DNA of 64,000 nucleotides from Gammaproteobacteria bacterium. Lineage in GTDB: Bacteria; Pseudomonadota; Gammaproteobacteria; Steroidobacterales; Steroidobacteraceae. Shown piece by piece: positions 9,609 through 18,303 of the stretch. The notes below the pieces were generated by a model. That model did no database searches. It saw nothing but the letters and a program-made list of their open reading frames with translations, and was not told the DNA's origin. Position 1 is the first letter of the stretch. Each line of letters opens with the position of its first letter. Position numbers and translations under genes: made by a program. The DNA lies in assembly GCA_004297335.1 (NCBI GenBank), contig SCUD01000140.1:1-64000 (forward strand), written 5' to 3'.

Positions 9609-9923
9609 ATGAAAAGCAAACCTACGCTGCTCGAACTGCTTCGCAAACAGCCGGAGATGTACCTCCGGGATCTGCCCGAAACCATCCGCATCCCAGCGCT
9701 GGACGGCAACCGCCCCGACGAAGTCCTGCGTCGGCTGGAGGACGCCACCATCGATGACGTGGCATTCGCGATCCAGGGCCTGGAGTCCGAAACCCGCGTT
9801 ATCCATCGGCGCCTGAGTGGCCTGCGCGACCTGTACGAAATGGCCCGCAAGCGCGGCGCGCTGGGCATGACCACCGTTGCTGACGCGTTCGCCAACATCA
9901 GCACCGAGGAGGCCGGCAAATGA
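9609..9923 (+). CDS. Phage-associated hypothetical protein (about 104 aa)
   Basis: ATG at 9609; 4-nt overlap with the next gene. Confidence 0.6.
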   Translation: MKSKPTLLELLRKQPEMYLRDLPETIRIPALDGNRPDEVLRRLEDATIDDVAFAIQGLESETRVIHRRLSGLRDLYEMARKRGALGMTTVADAFANISTEEAGK

Positions 9924-10795
9924 GCCTCCCCATCATTACTGCAGACCAGCGCCTGGCCGAGCGCCGTGGCGTAAAAGGCGTGCTCGTCGGCAAGAGCGGC
10001 ATCGGCAAGACTTCGCAACTCTGGACGCTGAAACCCACGGCCACACTGTTCTTTGATCTCGAGGCCGGGGATCTGGCTGTCGAGGGCTGGGCGGGTGACA
10101 CGATCCGCCCGCGCACCTGGCAGGAGTGCCGAGACTTCGCGGTGTACATCGGCGGGCCGAACCCGGCGCTGCGCGACGACCAGCCGTTCAGCCAAGCCCA
10201 CTTCGATGCCGTGTGCGCGCGTTTCGGTGACCCGTCGGTCCTGGACAAGTACGACACGGTGTTCGTCGACTCCATCACCGTGGCCGGTCGCTTGTGCCTG
10301 CAATGGTGCAAGGGACAGCCCCAGGCCTACTCCGAGAAGACCGGCAAACCCGACAGTCGGGGGGCATACGGGCTGATGGGCCAGGAAATGATCGCCTGGC
10401 TGACCCACCTGCAGCACACGCGCGGCAAGAACGTGTGGTTCGTCGGCATCCTCGACGAGAAGCTCGATGACTTCAATCGCCGCGTGTTCTCGCTGCAGAT
10501 CGACGGCTCGAAAACCGGACTGGAACTGCCCGGAATCGTCGACGAGGTCGTCACTCTGGCCGAGCTGAAGGCCGATGACGGTGCCAGTTACCGCGCCTTC
10601 GTTTGCCACACGCTGAACGCGTGGGGCTACCCCGCCAAGGACCGCTCTGGCCGGCTCGATCCGATTGAGGAGCCGCACCTCGGCCGCCTCATGGAAAAGA
10701 TCGCTGGCCCTGCCAAGCCCGCCATCGAGCGGCTTGAGTTCGCACGCCCAGCGCCCGTTGCCACCCCCGAATCCACTTCGACTCAGGAGTCCTGA
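9920..10795 (+). CDS. Phage ATP-binding protein (RecA/Sak4-like NTPase)
   Basis: Walker A 'GKSGIGKTSQLWTL', 'YDTVFVDSITVAGRL'; recombination-module context. Confidence 0.78.
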   Translation: MSLPIITADQRLAERRGVKGVLVGKSGIGKTSQLWTLKPTATLFFDLEAGDLAVEGWAGDTIRPRTWQECRDFAVYIGGPNPALRDDQPFSQAHFDAVCARFGDPSVLDKYDTVFVDSITVAGRLCLQWCKGQPQAYSEKTGKPDSRGAYGLMGQEMIAWLTHLQHTRGKNVWFVGILDEKLDDFNRRVFSLQIDGSKTGLELPGIVDEVVTLAELKADDGASYRAFVCHTLNAWGYPAKDRSGRLDPIEEPHLGRLMEKIAGPAKPAIERLEFARPAPVATPESTSTQES

Positions 10796-10797
10796 TC

Positions 10798-11409
10798 ATG
10801 ACCTACTTCGATTTCAATTCCGCTTCCGAACAAACCTCTTTCGACCTGATCCCCAAGGGCACCCTGGTGCGTGTCCGCATGACCATCAAGCCGGGCGGCT
10901 TCGATGATCCGTCGCAGGGATGGACCGGCGGCTATGCCACCCGCAACGACAACACCGGCTCGGTGTACCTGAACTGCGAGTTCGTCGTCATGGAGGGTGA
11001 GTTCGCCCGTCGCAAGATGTGGTCGCTGGTCGGTCTGCACAGTCCCAAGGGACCCGAGTGGGCCAACATGGGCCGCACTTTCGTCAAGGCGATCCTCAAC
11101 TCGGCGCGCGGTGTTCATCCTGGCGATAACAGTCCTGCCGCGCAGAACGCGCGCCGCATCAGCGGGTTTGCCGATCTCGATGGCATCGAGTTTCTCGGCA
11201 AGGTCGACTGGGACAAGGACCAGAACGGCCAGGACAAGAGCGTGATCAAGGCAGCGATCACGCCCGACCGCAAGGACTACGCCGCACTCATGGGCGGAGC
11301 GAGCGGAGCGGCGAAGGCTGCGGCGCCGGCGCCAGCGAATGGGTCGAACGCGTATGCCCAGGCCACGGGCCGTGCCTCCGTGCCGGGCCGCCCGAGCTGG
11401 GCACAGTAA
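10798..11409 (+). CDS. Phage ssDNA-binding/recombination-associated protein (putative)
   Basis: Immediately downstream of the ATPase gene; OB-like 'LVRVRMTIKPGG', low-complexity acidic/Ala C-terminus. Confidence 0.55.
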   Translation: MTYFDFNSASEQTSFDLIPKGTLVRVRMTIKPGGFDDPSQGWTGGYATRNDNTGSVYLNCEFVVMEGEFARRKMWSLVGLHSPKGPEWANMGRTFVKAILNSARGVHPGDNSPAAQNARRISGFADLDGIEFLGKVDWDKDQNGQDKSVIKAAITPDRKDYAALMGGASGAAKAAAPAPANGSNAYAQATGRASVPGRPSWAQ

Positions 11410-11422
11410 GGGGGACGCCGCC

Positions 11423-13099
11423 ATGATGCTTCGCCCCCGCCAAGCCCTGTTGGTCGAGCGCTCACTGGCGGCTCTCGCCCAACACGGGAACACCCTGTCT
11501 GTTGGCCCCACCGGGTCTGGCAAAACCATCATGCTGTCGGCGGTGGCCGGCGGCCTGTTGGTCGAGCCGGATGCCAAAGCCTGCATTCTCGCCCACCGCG
11601 ATGAACTGACCGGTCAGAACCTATCCAAGTTTGCACGGGTGAATCCGGGCATCAGCACCTCCGTGTTCGATGCCAAGGACAAATCCTGGTCCGGGCGCGC
11701 CACGTTCGCGATGGTGCAAACGCTGTCACGCGACAACCATCTTGCCGCCATCCCGATCCTCGATCTGCTCGTGATCGATGAGGCGCATCACGCAGCCTCG
11801 GCATCGTACCGCCGCGTGATCGACCGGGTGCTGGACAAGAACCCACGCACCCAGATCTTCGGGGTGACCGCGACGCCAGCCCGCAGTGACGGCAAGGGTC
11901 TGCGAGAAGTATTCAGCAACGTTGCGGATCAAATCACGCTCGGCGAATTGATCGCCTCCGGTCACCTCGTGCCGCCACGCACCTTCGTCATTGATGTCGG
12001 CGCGCAGGAGCAGTTGACGCGGGTCCGGCGCACGGCCACCGACTTTGACATGTCGGAAGTTGAGGCGATTCTCAACAAGACGCCCATCACCGATGCCGTG
12101 ATCCGTCAGTGGCGCGAGAAGGCCGGCGACCGCAAGACGATCGTGTTCTGCTCGACTGTTGCCCATGCCGAGTGCGTGCGGCAGGCATTTCAGGATGCCG
12201 GTGTATCCGCCGTGATCGTGCACGGCGAGCTGTCCGATGCGGAGCGCAAGGCGCGCCTTGCCGACTACGAATCCGGCGCCGCGCAGGTGGTTGTCAACGT
12301 GGCCGTGCTCACGGAGGGCTACGACTTCACGCCCACGTCCTGCGTGGTTCTGCTGCGACCCAGCTCGCACAAGTCAACGCTGACCCAGATGATCGGGCGC
12401 GGCCTGCGAACGATCGATCCAACGGAGCATCCTGGCGTCATCAAGACCGATTGCGTGGTCCTGGACTTCGGCACCGCGACCTTGATGCACGGCTCTCTGG
12501 AACAGGACGTCAATCTCGACGGGCACCAGCATCACGGTGAGGCGCCCACCAAGGACTGCCCGTCCTGTGAAGCCACCGTCCCGCTCGGCTGCCGTGAATG
12601 CCCGCTGTGCGGCTTCGTCTGGGAGAACGAGCACGCCGACGACACTGACGCACTGGCCGATTTCGTGATGACCGAGATCGATCTGCTCAAGCGCTCGAAC
12701 TTCCGCTGGTGCGATCTGTTTGGCTGTGACGACGCCTTGATGGCGACCGGCTTCAACGCCTGGGGCGGCGTGTTCTTCCTCAATGGACGTTGGCATGCCG
12801 TGGGCGGCGGGAACGATCTGCAGCCACGTTTGCTGGCAGTCGGCGATCGCACGGTTTGCATGGCCAAAGCCGATGACTGGCTGAACGACCGCGAGTCGGC
12901 GGACTCCGCGCACAAGACCCGACGCTGGTTGAACGAACCGCCAACGCCGAAGCAACTGCAGTATCTGCCGCAGGCGCTGCGCGCCGACTTTGGCATGACG
13001 CGCTATCAGGCCTCGGCGCTGCTGTCATTCCAGTTCAACAAATCGTCGATTCAGCGCCTCGTGGTGGCTGCCAACGATGCCCACCGGGAGGCCGCGTGA
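11423..13099 (+). CDS. SF2 DEAD/DEAH-box helicase with zinc-ribbon
   Basis: 'GPTGSGKTIML', 'LLVIDEAHHA', 'MIGRGLRT', CxxC...CxxC cluster. Confidence 0.93.
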   Translation: MMLRPRQALLVERSLAALAQHGNTLSVGPTGSGKTIMLSAVAGGLLVEPDAKACILAHRDELTGQNLSKFARVNPGISTSVFDAKDKSWSGRATFAMVQTLSRDNHLAAIPILDLLVIDEAHHAASASYRRVIDRVLDKNPRTQIFGVTATPARSDGKGLREVFSNVADQITLGELIASGHLVPPRTFVIDVGAQEQLTRVRRTATDFDMSEVEAILNKTPITDAVIRQWREKAGDRKTIVFCSTVAHAECVRQAFQDAGVSAVIVHGELSDAERKARLADYESGAAQVVVNVAVLTEGYDFTPTSCVVLLRPSSHKSTLTQMIGRGLRTIDPTEHPGVIKTDCVVLDFGTATLMHGSLEQDVNLDGHQHHGEAPTKDCPSCEATVPLGCRECPLCGFVWENEHADDTDALADFVMTEIDLLKRSNFRWCDLFGCDDALMATGFNAWGGVFFLNGRWHAVGGGNDLQPRLLAVGDRTVCMAKADDWLNDRESADSAHKTRRWLNEPPTPKQLQYLPQALRADFGMTRYQASALLSFQFNKSSIQRLVVAANDAHREAA

Positions 13100-13160
13100 C
13101 AAATGATCAGGAACGAACATTTGCACCGCCGTCAGGCGGCCCGAAGGGTGGCGTACAGGG

Positions 13161-13592
13161 ATGTACGCCATGAAATGTGCAGTCTGCTCCCGAAAGGCCA
13201 AGGGCTTCGGCTACTTCAATCCCCGACTCCCGCGCACCGACCCACGACGTTACTCGGACCGCTGGGTGTTCTGCTCCATGCGCTGCCAGAGCGCCTTTTC
13301 GCGTCTGATGGAAAAGACGGGAGGTCACATGATCGATCCCAGTGATATGGAGGTCGCCGCTATGGCGTCCTGCCTGGCACCGCTTGGCGAGTATGTGGGC
13401 TCCATCGGCATGCAGCGACCGCTGGCGGACTACAGCAAAGACGAAGTGCTGATGCTGATCGACGTGGTGGTGACTGCCTACCAGGAACACATGCTCGTCG
13501 AGCACGAGCGGATGGCGGAAAAGGATCGCGCCTTTCTTGAGGAGCGACTTGCCCGCCAGGGCAAGCCTGCTTCGACGGGAGTGCCGTTCTGA
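13161..13592 (+). CDS. Phage DUF6511-like Cys-containing protein (start may be 13170)
   Basis: MKCAVCSRKAKGFGYF...RWVFCSMRCQ zinc-binding pattern. Confidence 0.65.
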   Translation: MYAMKCAVCSRKAKGFGYFNPRLPRTDPRRYSDRWVFCSMRCQSAFSRLMEKTGGHMIDPSDMEVAAMASCLAPLGEYVGSIGMQRPLADYSKDEVLMLIDVVVTAYQEHMLVEHERMAEKDRAFLEERLARQGKPASTGVPF

Positions 13593-14347
13593 TGCTGGAT
13601 TTCAACCATCGCCCCAAGATCCATGAGCAGATCGGCGTGCTCATCGACGCCGCGCTGAGCTCCGATCGTGACAACCAATCCCGGCGCAACTACCTCGGTG
13701 CGTCCAGGTTGGGCGTTGCCTGCGAGCGCGCGCTGCAATACGAGTATCTGCAAACACCCGTCGATCCTGGCAGGGACATCCCGGGTCGCGTGCTGCGCAT
13801 CTTCGAGGTGGGACACGCCCTCGAAGAGCTGGCCATCCGCTGGCTGCGCATGGCCGGATTCGAGCTGTACACACAGAAGGCCGGTGGCGGTCAGTTCGGC
13901 TTTTCGGTCGCGGGCGGCCGCATCCAGGGGCACGTGGACGGCGTGCTGAACGGCGGTCCCGCAGCGCTTGGCATGGCCTATCCCGCCCTGTGGGAGTGCA
14001 AGACCATGAATGACAAGTCCTGGCGGGACACGGTCAAGCACGGCGTCAGCAAATCCAAGCCCGTCTATGCCGCGCAGATGGCTGTCTACCAGGCCTACAT
14101 GGAAGCCAGCGTGCCGGGCATCTCGGCGAACCCGGCGTTGTTCACCGCCATCAACAAGGACTCCGAGGAAATCTGGTTCGAGCTGGTGCCGTTCGACGGC
14201 GGCCTGGCGCAGCGGATGTCCGATCGCGCGGTTCGGGTCATCACGGCGACGGAGATTCATGAGCTGTTGCCGCGCCATGCCACCACGCCGACGCATGTCG
14301 AGTGCAAGTTCTGCCCCTGGCAGGACCGCTGCTGGGGTTCGACATGA
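13592..14347 (+). CDS. PD-(D/E)XK exonuclease, Cas4/AddB-like with 4-Cys cluster
   Basis: 'GHVDGVLNG...LWECKTMN' nuclease core; N-terminal Cys ('ACERALQ') and C-terminal C-x2-C-x5-C ('CKFCPWQDRC'). Confidence 0.8.
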   Translation: MLDFNHRPKIHEQIGVLIDAALSSDRDNQSRRNYLGASRLGVACERALQYEYLQTPVDPGRDIPGRVLRIFEVGHALEELAIRWLRMAGFELYTQKAGGGQFGFSVAGGRIQGHVDGVLNGGPAALGMAYPALWECKTMNDKSWRDTVKHGVSKSKPVYAAQMAVYQAYMEASVPGISANPALFTAINKDSEEIWFELVPFDGGLAQRMSDRAVRVITATEIHELLPRHATTPTHVECKFCPWQDRCWGST

Positions 14348-16533
14348 TGGCCGACAACATCATCTGGCTCGATTTCAACGACGCACCCGAGCAGCGCGAA
14401 GAGCTGGCATCGGACACCGACGCGCTGCGCGCCGGGCTGCTGGACCGGCTCGAGACCGTCCTCCACTACCTGTTTCCGCAGGGGCGCATCCGAGGTGGCA
14501 AGTTCTACGTCGGTGATGTTGACGGCAACCCCGGCAAGAGCCTGGTGGTTGAGCTCGACGGGCCACGGCGTGGCCTGTGGAAAGACTTCTCCACCGACGA
14601 GGGTGGCGACGTCATCGATCTATGGGCGCGGTCGCAGGGTCGCTGCGCCCGGAGCGACTTCCCACGCATCGCCGGTGAAATCCGGCAGTGGCTCGGTATT
14701 GCTCCCCCGAGCGTCACGCCGATGCGCCGCGATGTTCGCAGCGTGCCGATGGACGACCTCGGCGCCTACACCACCAAGTGGGACTACCTATCACCTCAGG
14801 GTGAACTGATCGCCTGCGTCTACCGGTACGACCCGCCGACGGGCAAGGAATACCGCCCCTGGGATGTTCGCGCCCGCATGTGGCGCGCACCCGACCCGAG
14901 GCCGCTCTACAACCAGCCGGCCATCGCAAAAGCGCGAGAGATTGTCCTGGTCGAAGGCGAGAAGTGTGCGACTGCCCTCATCGCCTGCGGCATTGCGGCC
15001 ACCACCGCGATGAACGGAGCCAAGGCGCCTGTGGACAAAACCGACTGGCGTCCGCTGGCCGGGAAATCAGTCGTCATCTGGCCAGACCGGGATGCACCCG
15101 GCTGGGACTACGCCGAAAGCGCAGCGCGTGCTTGCGTGGCTGCAGGCAGTACGTCCGTGGCCATCCTGGTGCCGCCGACCGACAAGCCGGCCAAGTGGGA
15201 CGCCGCAGACGCTGTCGACGAAGGCTTCGACTGCGCAGCATTCATCAGCCAGGGCGAACGTCGCGTGGTCAAGGCAGCGGCTCCCTCTCTGCCCACTTTC
15301 ACGATGGGCGAACTGCTCGACGACAACTCACCGCTGCCACCGGATCTAATCTCCCCACGCGTGCTAACCCCGGCAGGCATGTTGGTGTTCGGTGGCGCGC
15401 CCAAGGTTGGCAAGAGTGATTTCTTGCTGTCGTGGCTGGCGCACATGGCGGCTGGCGCTGCATTTCTGGGCATGCAGCCACCCCGTCCGCTACGGGTGTT
15501 CTATCTGCAGGCCGAGGTCCAGTACCACTACTTGCGCGAGCGCGTGAAGGATGTCCGCCTGCCGTCCCACCGGCTTCTGGACGCCCGCACCAACTTCGTC
15601 GCCACACCGCAGTTGCGGCTGGTGCTCGATGACGCCGGTCTCGCTCAGGTGATCCCCGCGATTGCGACCGCCTTCGGCGGCGAGCCGCCCGACATCATCG
15701 CCATCGACCCGATCCGTAACGTATTCGACGGCGGCGATGCCGGTGGTGAGAACGACAACGGCGCCATGCTGTTCTTCCTGTCGCAGCGGGTGGAGCGGAT
15801 TCGCCAGGCGGTGAATCCGGACGCCGGGGTCATCCTCGCGCACCACACCAAGAAGCTCGGCAAGAAGCAGTTCGAGGAGGACCCGTTCCAGGCGCTGGCC
15901 GGCGCGGGAAGTCTGCGCGGCTACTACTCGACCGGGATGCTGCTGTTCCGGCCCGACGAGACGCGCACGACTCGCCAGCTCATTTACGAACTACGCAACG
16001 GTGCGGGCATCCCGCAAAGACACGTCGACAAGATCAACGGCGAGTGGCGCGAGGTCGATGCCAACGAGCGGCTGGTGATGAAGGACTACGGCCAGCGCTT
16101 GGATGCCGAGCGCCGCCGCAAACGCGACGCGATCCTTCAGATCCTGTTCGAGGAGGCCGGCAACGGGCGCTGCTACACCGCCAACCAATTCGCGGAGTCC
16201 TTCGAGGGGAAAGCAGGCCTGGGCGGCGAGCGCACGATCCGTGAACGCGTGTCCGCGCTCTCAACGCAGGGCTACATCAAGTACTTCCGCAACGCGGCTG
16301 ACTACGGTCTGCCCTCCAGCGGCCGCACCAAGTTCGGCTATCTCTGCGTCGAAGGCATGGTGCTGCGCATACCGGCGGGCGATGTCGACACGGCCACCGG
16401 CGAGCTGCCGATACGCGAGCACACGGTGCTCCCCACCCACTACAAGTGCCCGCATTCCGGCGCCTCGATGCCCGTCGAGAACCCCGACGTGTGGGTCTAT
16501 CACGACGAACTGAACGATCCGGAGGCCGCATGA
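14344..16533 (+). CDS. Phage primase-helicase (TOPRIM + RepA-like AAA ATPase)
   Basis: TOPRIM-like 'EIVLVEGEKCATAL...VVIWPDRDAPG', Walker A 'GAPKVGKSDFLL'. Confidence 0.88.
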   Translation: MMADNIIWLDFNDAPEQREELASDTDALRAGLLDRLETVLHYLFPQGRIRGGKFYVGDVDGNPGKSLVVELDGPRRGLWKDFSTDEGGDVIDLWARSQGRCARSDFPRIAGEIRQWLGIAPPSVTPMRRDVRSVPMDDLGAYTTKWDYLSPQGELIACVYRYDPPTGKEYRPWDVRARMWRAPDPRPLYNQPAIAKAREIVLVEGEKCATALIACGIAATTAMNGAKAPVDKTDWRPLAGKSVVIWPDRDAPGWDYAESAARACVAAGSTSVAILVPPTDKPAKWDAADAVDEGFDCAAFISQGERRVVKAAAPSLPTFTMGELLDDNSPLPPDLISPRVLTPAGMLVFGGAPKVGKSDFLLSWLAHMAAGAAFLGMQPPRPLRVFYLQAEVQYHYLRERVKDVRLPSHRLLDARTNFVATPQLRLVLDDAGLAQVIPAIATAFGGEPPDIIAIDPIRNVFDGGDAGGENDNGAMLFFLSQRVERIRQAVNPDAGVILAHHTKKLGKKQFEEDPFQALAGAGSLRGYYSTGMLLFRPDETRTTRQLIYELRNGAGIPQRHVDKINGEWREVDANERLVMKDYGQRLDAERRRKRDAILQILFEEAGNGRCYTANQFAESFEGKAGLGGERTIRERVSALSTQGYIKYFRNAADYGLPSSGRTKFGYLCVEGMVLRIPAGDVDTATGELPIREHTVLPTHYKCPHSGASMPVENPDVWVYHDELNDPEAA

Positions 16534-16548
16534 AAATCACCCAATCGG

Positions 16549-16745
16549 CAGTTGGCAGCGCCGTTGCCAACTGCACCCGTGTCCTTGCCAACTACCCGCA
16601 GTTGGCAAACTCCTGCCAACTGGAATCCCAGGAAAATCAAGGCATTGCCGGGAGTGCCCCGCAGTTGGCAGTTGGCAACGCTGCCAACTTGCCAACTGGC
16701 GTAAACCCGCGTGGTTGCTGGACTTTCTCCCTTTCTCCAGTTGGC
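16549..16745. repeat. Cluster of 10 GTTGGC/GCCAAC motifs (iteron-like)
   Basis: Motif starts at 16551, 16566, 16587, 16601, 16615, 16664, 16671, 16683, 16691 and 16740, in both orientations; longer consensus CAGTTGGCAA/TTGCCAACTG. Confidence 0.9.
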
Positions 16746-16756
16746 GAAAACTCCCC

Positions 16757-16792
16757 CTCCTACTACGTAGGAGAGGGACCAGAGGGTCCCTC
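16757..16792. repeat. Two adjacent hairpins next to the iteron cluster
   Basis: CTCCTAC-TAC-GTAGGAG (16757-16773) and GAGGGACC-AGAG-GGTCCCTC (16773-16792). Confidence 0.85.
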
Positions 16793-16847
16793 TACCCTAC
16801 GTCGGGGGCTTGCCGGCCACCCGGCACCAGACCATCGGCGGCCGTCC

Positions 16848-17309
16848 GTGCCGTCGATCCTGGCGCTGGACCTTGGCACCCAGACCGGCTGGGCTGTGCG
16901 CGACCGCGAAGGCGCCGTGACCACCGGGTCGGAATCCTTCAAGCCGCAGCGCTTTGAGGGTGGCGGCATGCGCTACCTCCGCTTCAAGCGCTGGCTCACC
17001 GAGATCAAGCAGTCGTGTGATGGCATTGACGCCGTGTACTTCGAGGAGGTCCGTCGCCATGCCGGTGTCGATGCGGCACACGCCTACGGCGGGTTCATGG
17101 CCCACCTCACTGCCTGGTGCGAGCACCACCAGATCCCCTATCAGGGCGTTCCGGTGGGCACGATCAAGAAACACGCTACCGGCAAAGGCAACGCAAACAA
17201 GGACCAGATGATCACTGCCGCGCAGTTGCGTGGCCACGCGCCTGCCGATGACAACGAAGCCGACGCCATTGCACTCCTGCACTGGGCCATCGAGACACAG
17301 GAGGTGTGA
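16848..17309 (+). CDS. RuvC-like Holliday junction resolvase
   Basis: 'SILALDLGTQTGWAV...VYFEEVRRH...DNEADAIALLHWA' RuvC fold. The ORF is open from 16530, but the conserved domain starts at an in-frame GTG (16848), after the repeats. Confidence 0.8.
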   Translation: MPSILALDLGTQTGWAVRDREGAVTTGSESFKPQRFEGGGMRYLRFKRWLTEIKQSCDGIDAVYFEEVRRHAGVDAAHAYGGFMAHLTAWCEHHQIPYQGVPVGTIKKHATGKGNANKDQMITAAQLRGHAPADDNEADAIALLHWAIETQEV

Positions 17310-17310
17310 G

Positions 17311-17523
17311 ATGAAGGTTCCGACTCCCGCATACCGCTGTGCCCTGGCTCGGCTGCAGCCTGATCCGCGACCCGATCCGGAGCAGATCAAACGCGAAGGC
17401 TGGCGTGAGCAACAGATCCTGGTGATCTCACCAGACGATGCGCGGCTCGACTGGGTCGAACGCGAACTGCTACGCCGGATCGGTGAACGGCTGTACGGGC
17501 CGAAGGAGCGTCGACATGGCTGA
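17311..17523 (+). CDS. Small phage hypothetical protein
   Basis: ATG at 17311 after an SD; overlaps the next gene by 8 nt. Confidence 0.55.
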   Translation: MKVPTPAYRCALARLQPDPRPDPEQIKREGWREQQILVISPDDARLDWVERELLRRIGERLYGPKERRHG

Positions 17524-17920
17524 GTGGACGATCGAGACCGTGGCCGATCGGTTCATCGAGGCCGCACGAACCGCCCACCGCCTTCCTCCGGTTCGGGTAC
17601 AGGGCTACTTCAACTGCTGGCCAGCGATCAAGCGCATGCCCTGGGAAAACCTCGGCGCCGAGCCGCCGGTCTACCGCTTTCCTCCTGACCCTGCTGCCAT
17701 CGACCGGATGCTGGAGACGATGCAGTGGGTCCAGTGGCTGGACGAGGAACAGCGTCACCTCGTCTGGATGCGGGCGCAACGCTACCCTTGGAAGGACATC
17801 TGTTGCCGCTTTGCCTGTGACCGGACAACCGCCTGGCGTCGCTGGCAGACGGCACTGGAGCTGGTCGCCGTGCACCTGCGGATGGAAAAGAAACCTGGGG
17901 CAGCAGGCAACTGCCGCTGA
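17516..17920 (+). CDS. DUF6362-like phage protein
   Basis: MAEWTIETVADRFIEAARTAHRLPPVRVQGYFNCWP...; HTH-like C-terminus 'WKDICCRFACDRTTAWRRWQTAL'. Confidence 0.7.
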   Translation: MAEWTIETVADRFIEAARTAHRLPPVRVQGYFNCWPAIKRMPWENLGAEPPVYRFPPDPAAIDRMLETMQWVQWLDEEQRHLVWMRAQRYPWKDICCRFACDRTTAWRRWQTALELVAVHLRMEKKPGAAGNCR

Positions 17921-18058
17921 CGTTGGGTGTAGTTGCGAACAGTCGCGAAGCCGTTGGGAATCCTGCGTAACGCTGCGGGTTTCAGTCACTTATTGGTGTG
18001 CAACATCCTGAGGTTTTTTCGCTAGTATTACGGCTAATCTTGCGAGCATTGGGTGCGT

Positions 18059-18204
18059 GAAGGCCACGGAGCGATCTGTGGCCTTCGTCATTTCCGGCCC
18101 GCGATGGCCAGGACCTGTTGCAACGGGTCCTTCCTGGCCAAAAACCAATGCGGGGGGCGCGAGCGCGGCGCTTTTTTAGCGTCAGATAGCAAACCTAGGT
18201 TTGC
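18059..18204. repeat. Structured intergenic region: two hairpins and a 16-bp palindrome
   Basis: GAAGGCCAC/GTGGCCTTC (18059-18086), TGGCCAGGA/TCCTGGCCA (18105-18140), GCAAACCTAGGTTTGC (18189-18204). Confidence 0.85.
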
Positions 18205-18248
18205 AGGGTTTGCAGTTTGCACCCACCGCATCCAGCACAGATCACGAG

Positions 18249-18283
18249 CCCGCCCACGGTTTCCCGTCGGCGGGTTTTCTTTT
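18249..18283 (+). terminator. Putative rho-independent terminator
   Basis: CCCGCC..ACGG-TTTC-CCGT..GGCGGG followed by TTTTCTTTTT. Confidence 0.75.
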
Positions 18284-18303
18284 TCGAGGAACTGATTCTG
18301 AAC

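Noticed and set aside
16549-16745. GTTGGC/GCCAAC repeats as a CRISPR array
   Set aside because: Repeats are ~6-10 nt, in both orientations with irregular spacing; no ~28-36 nt direct repeats and no cas genes.
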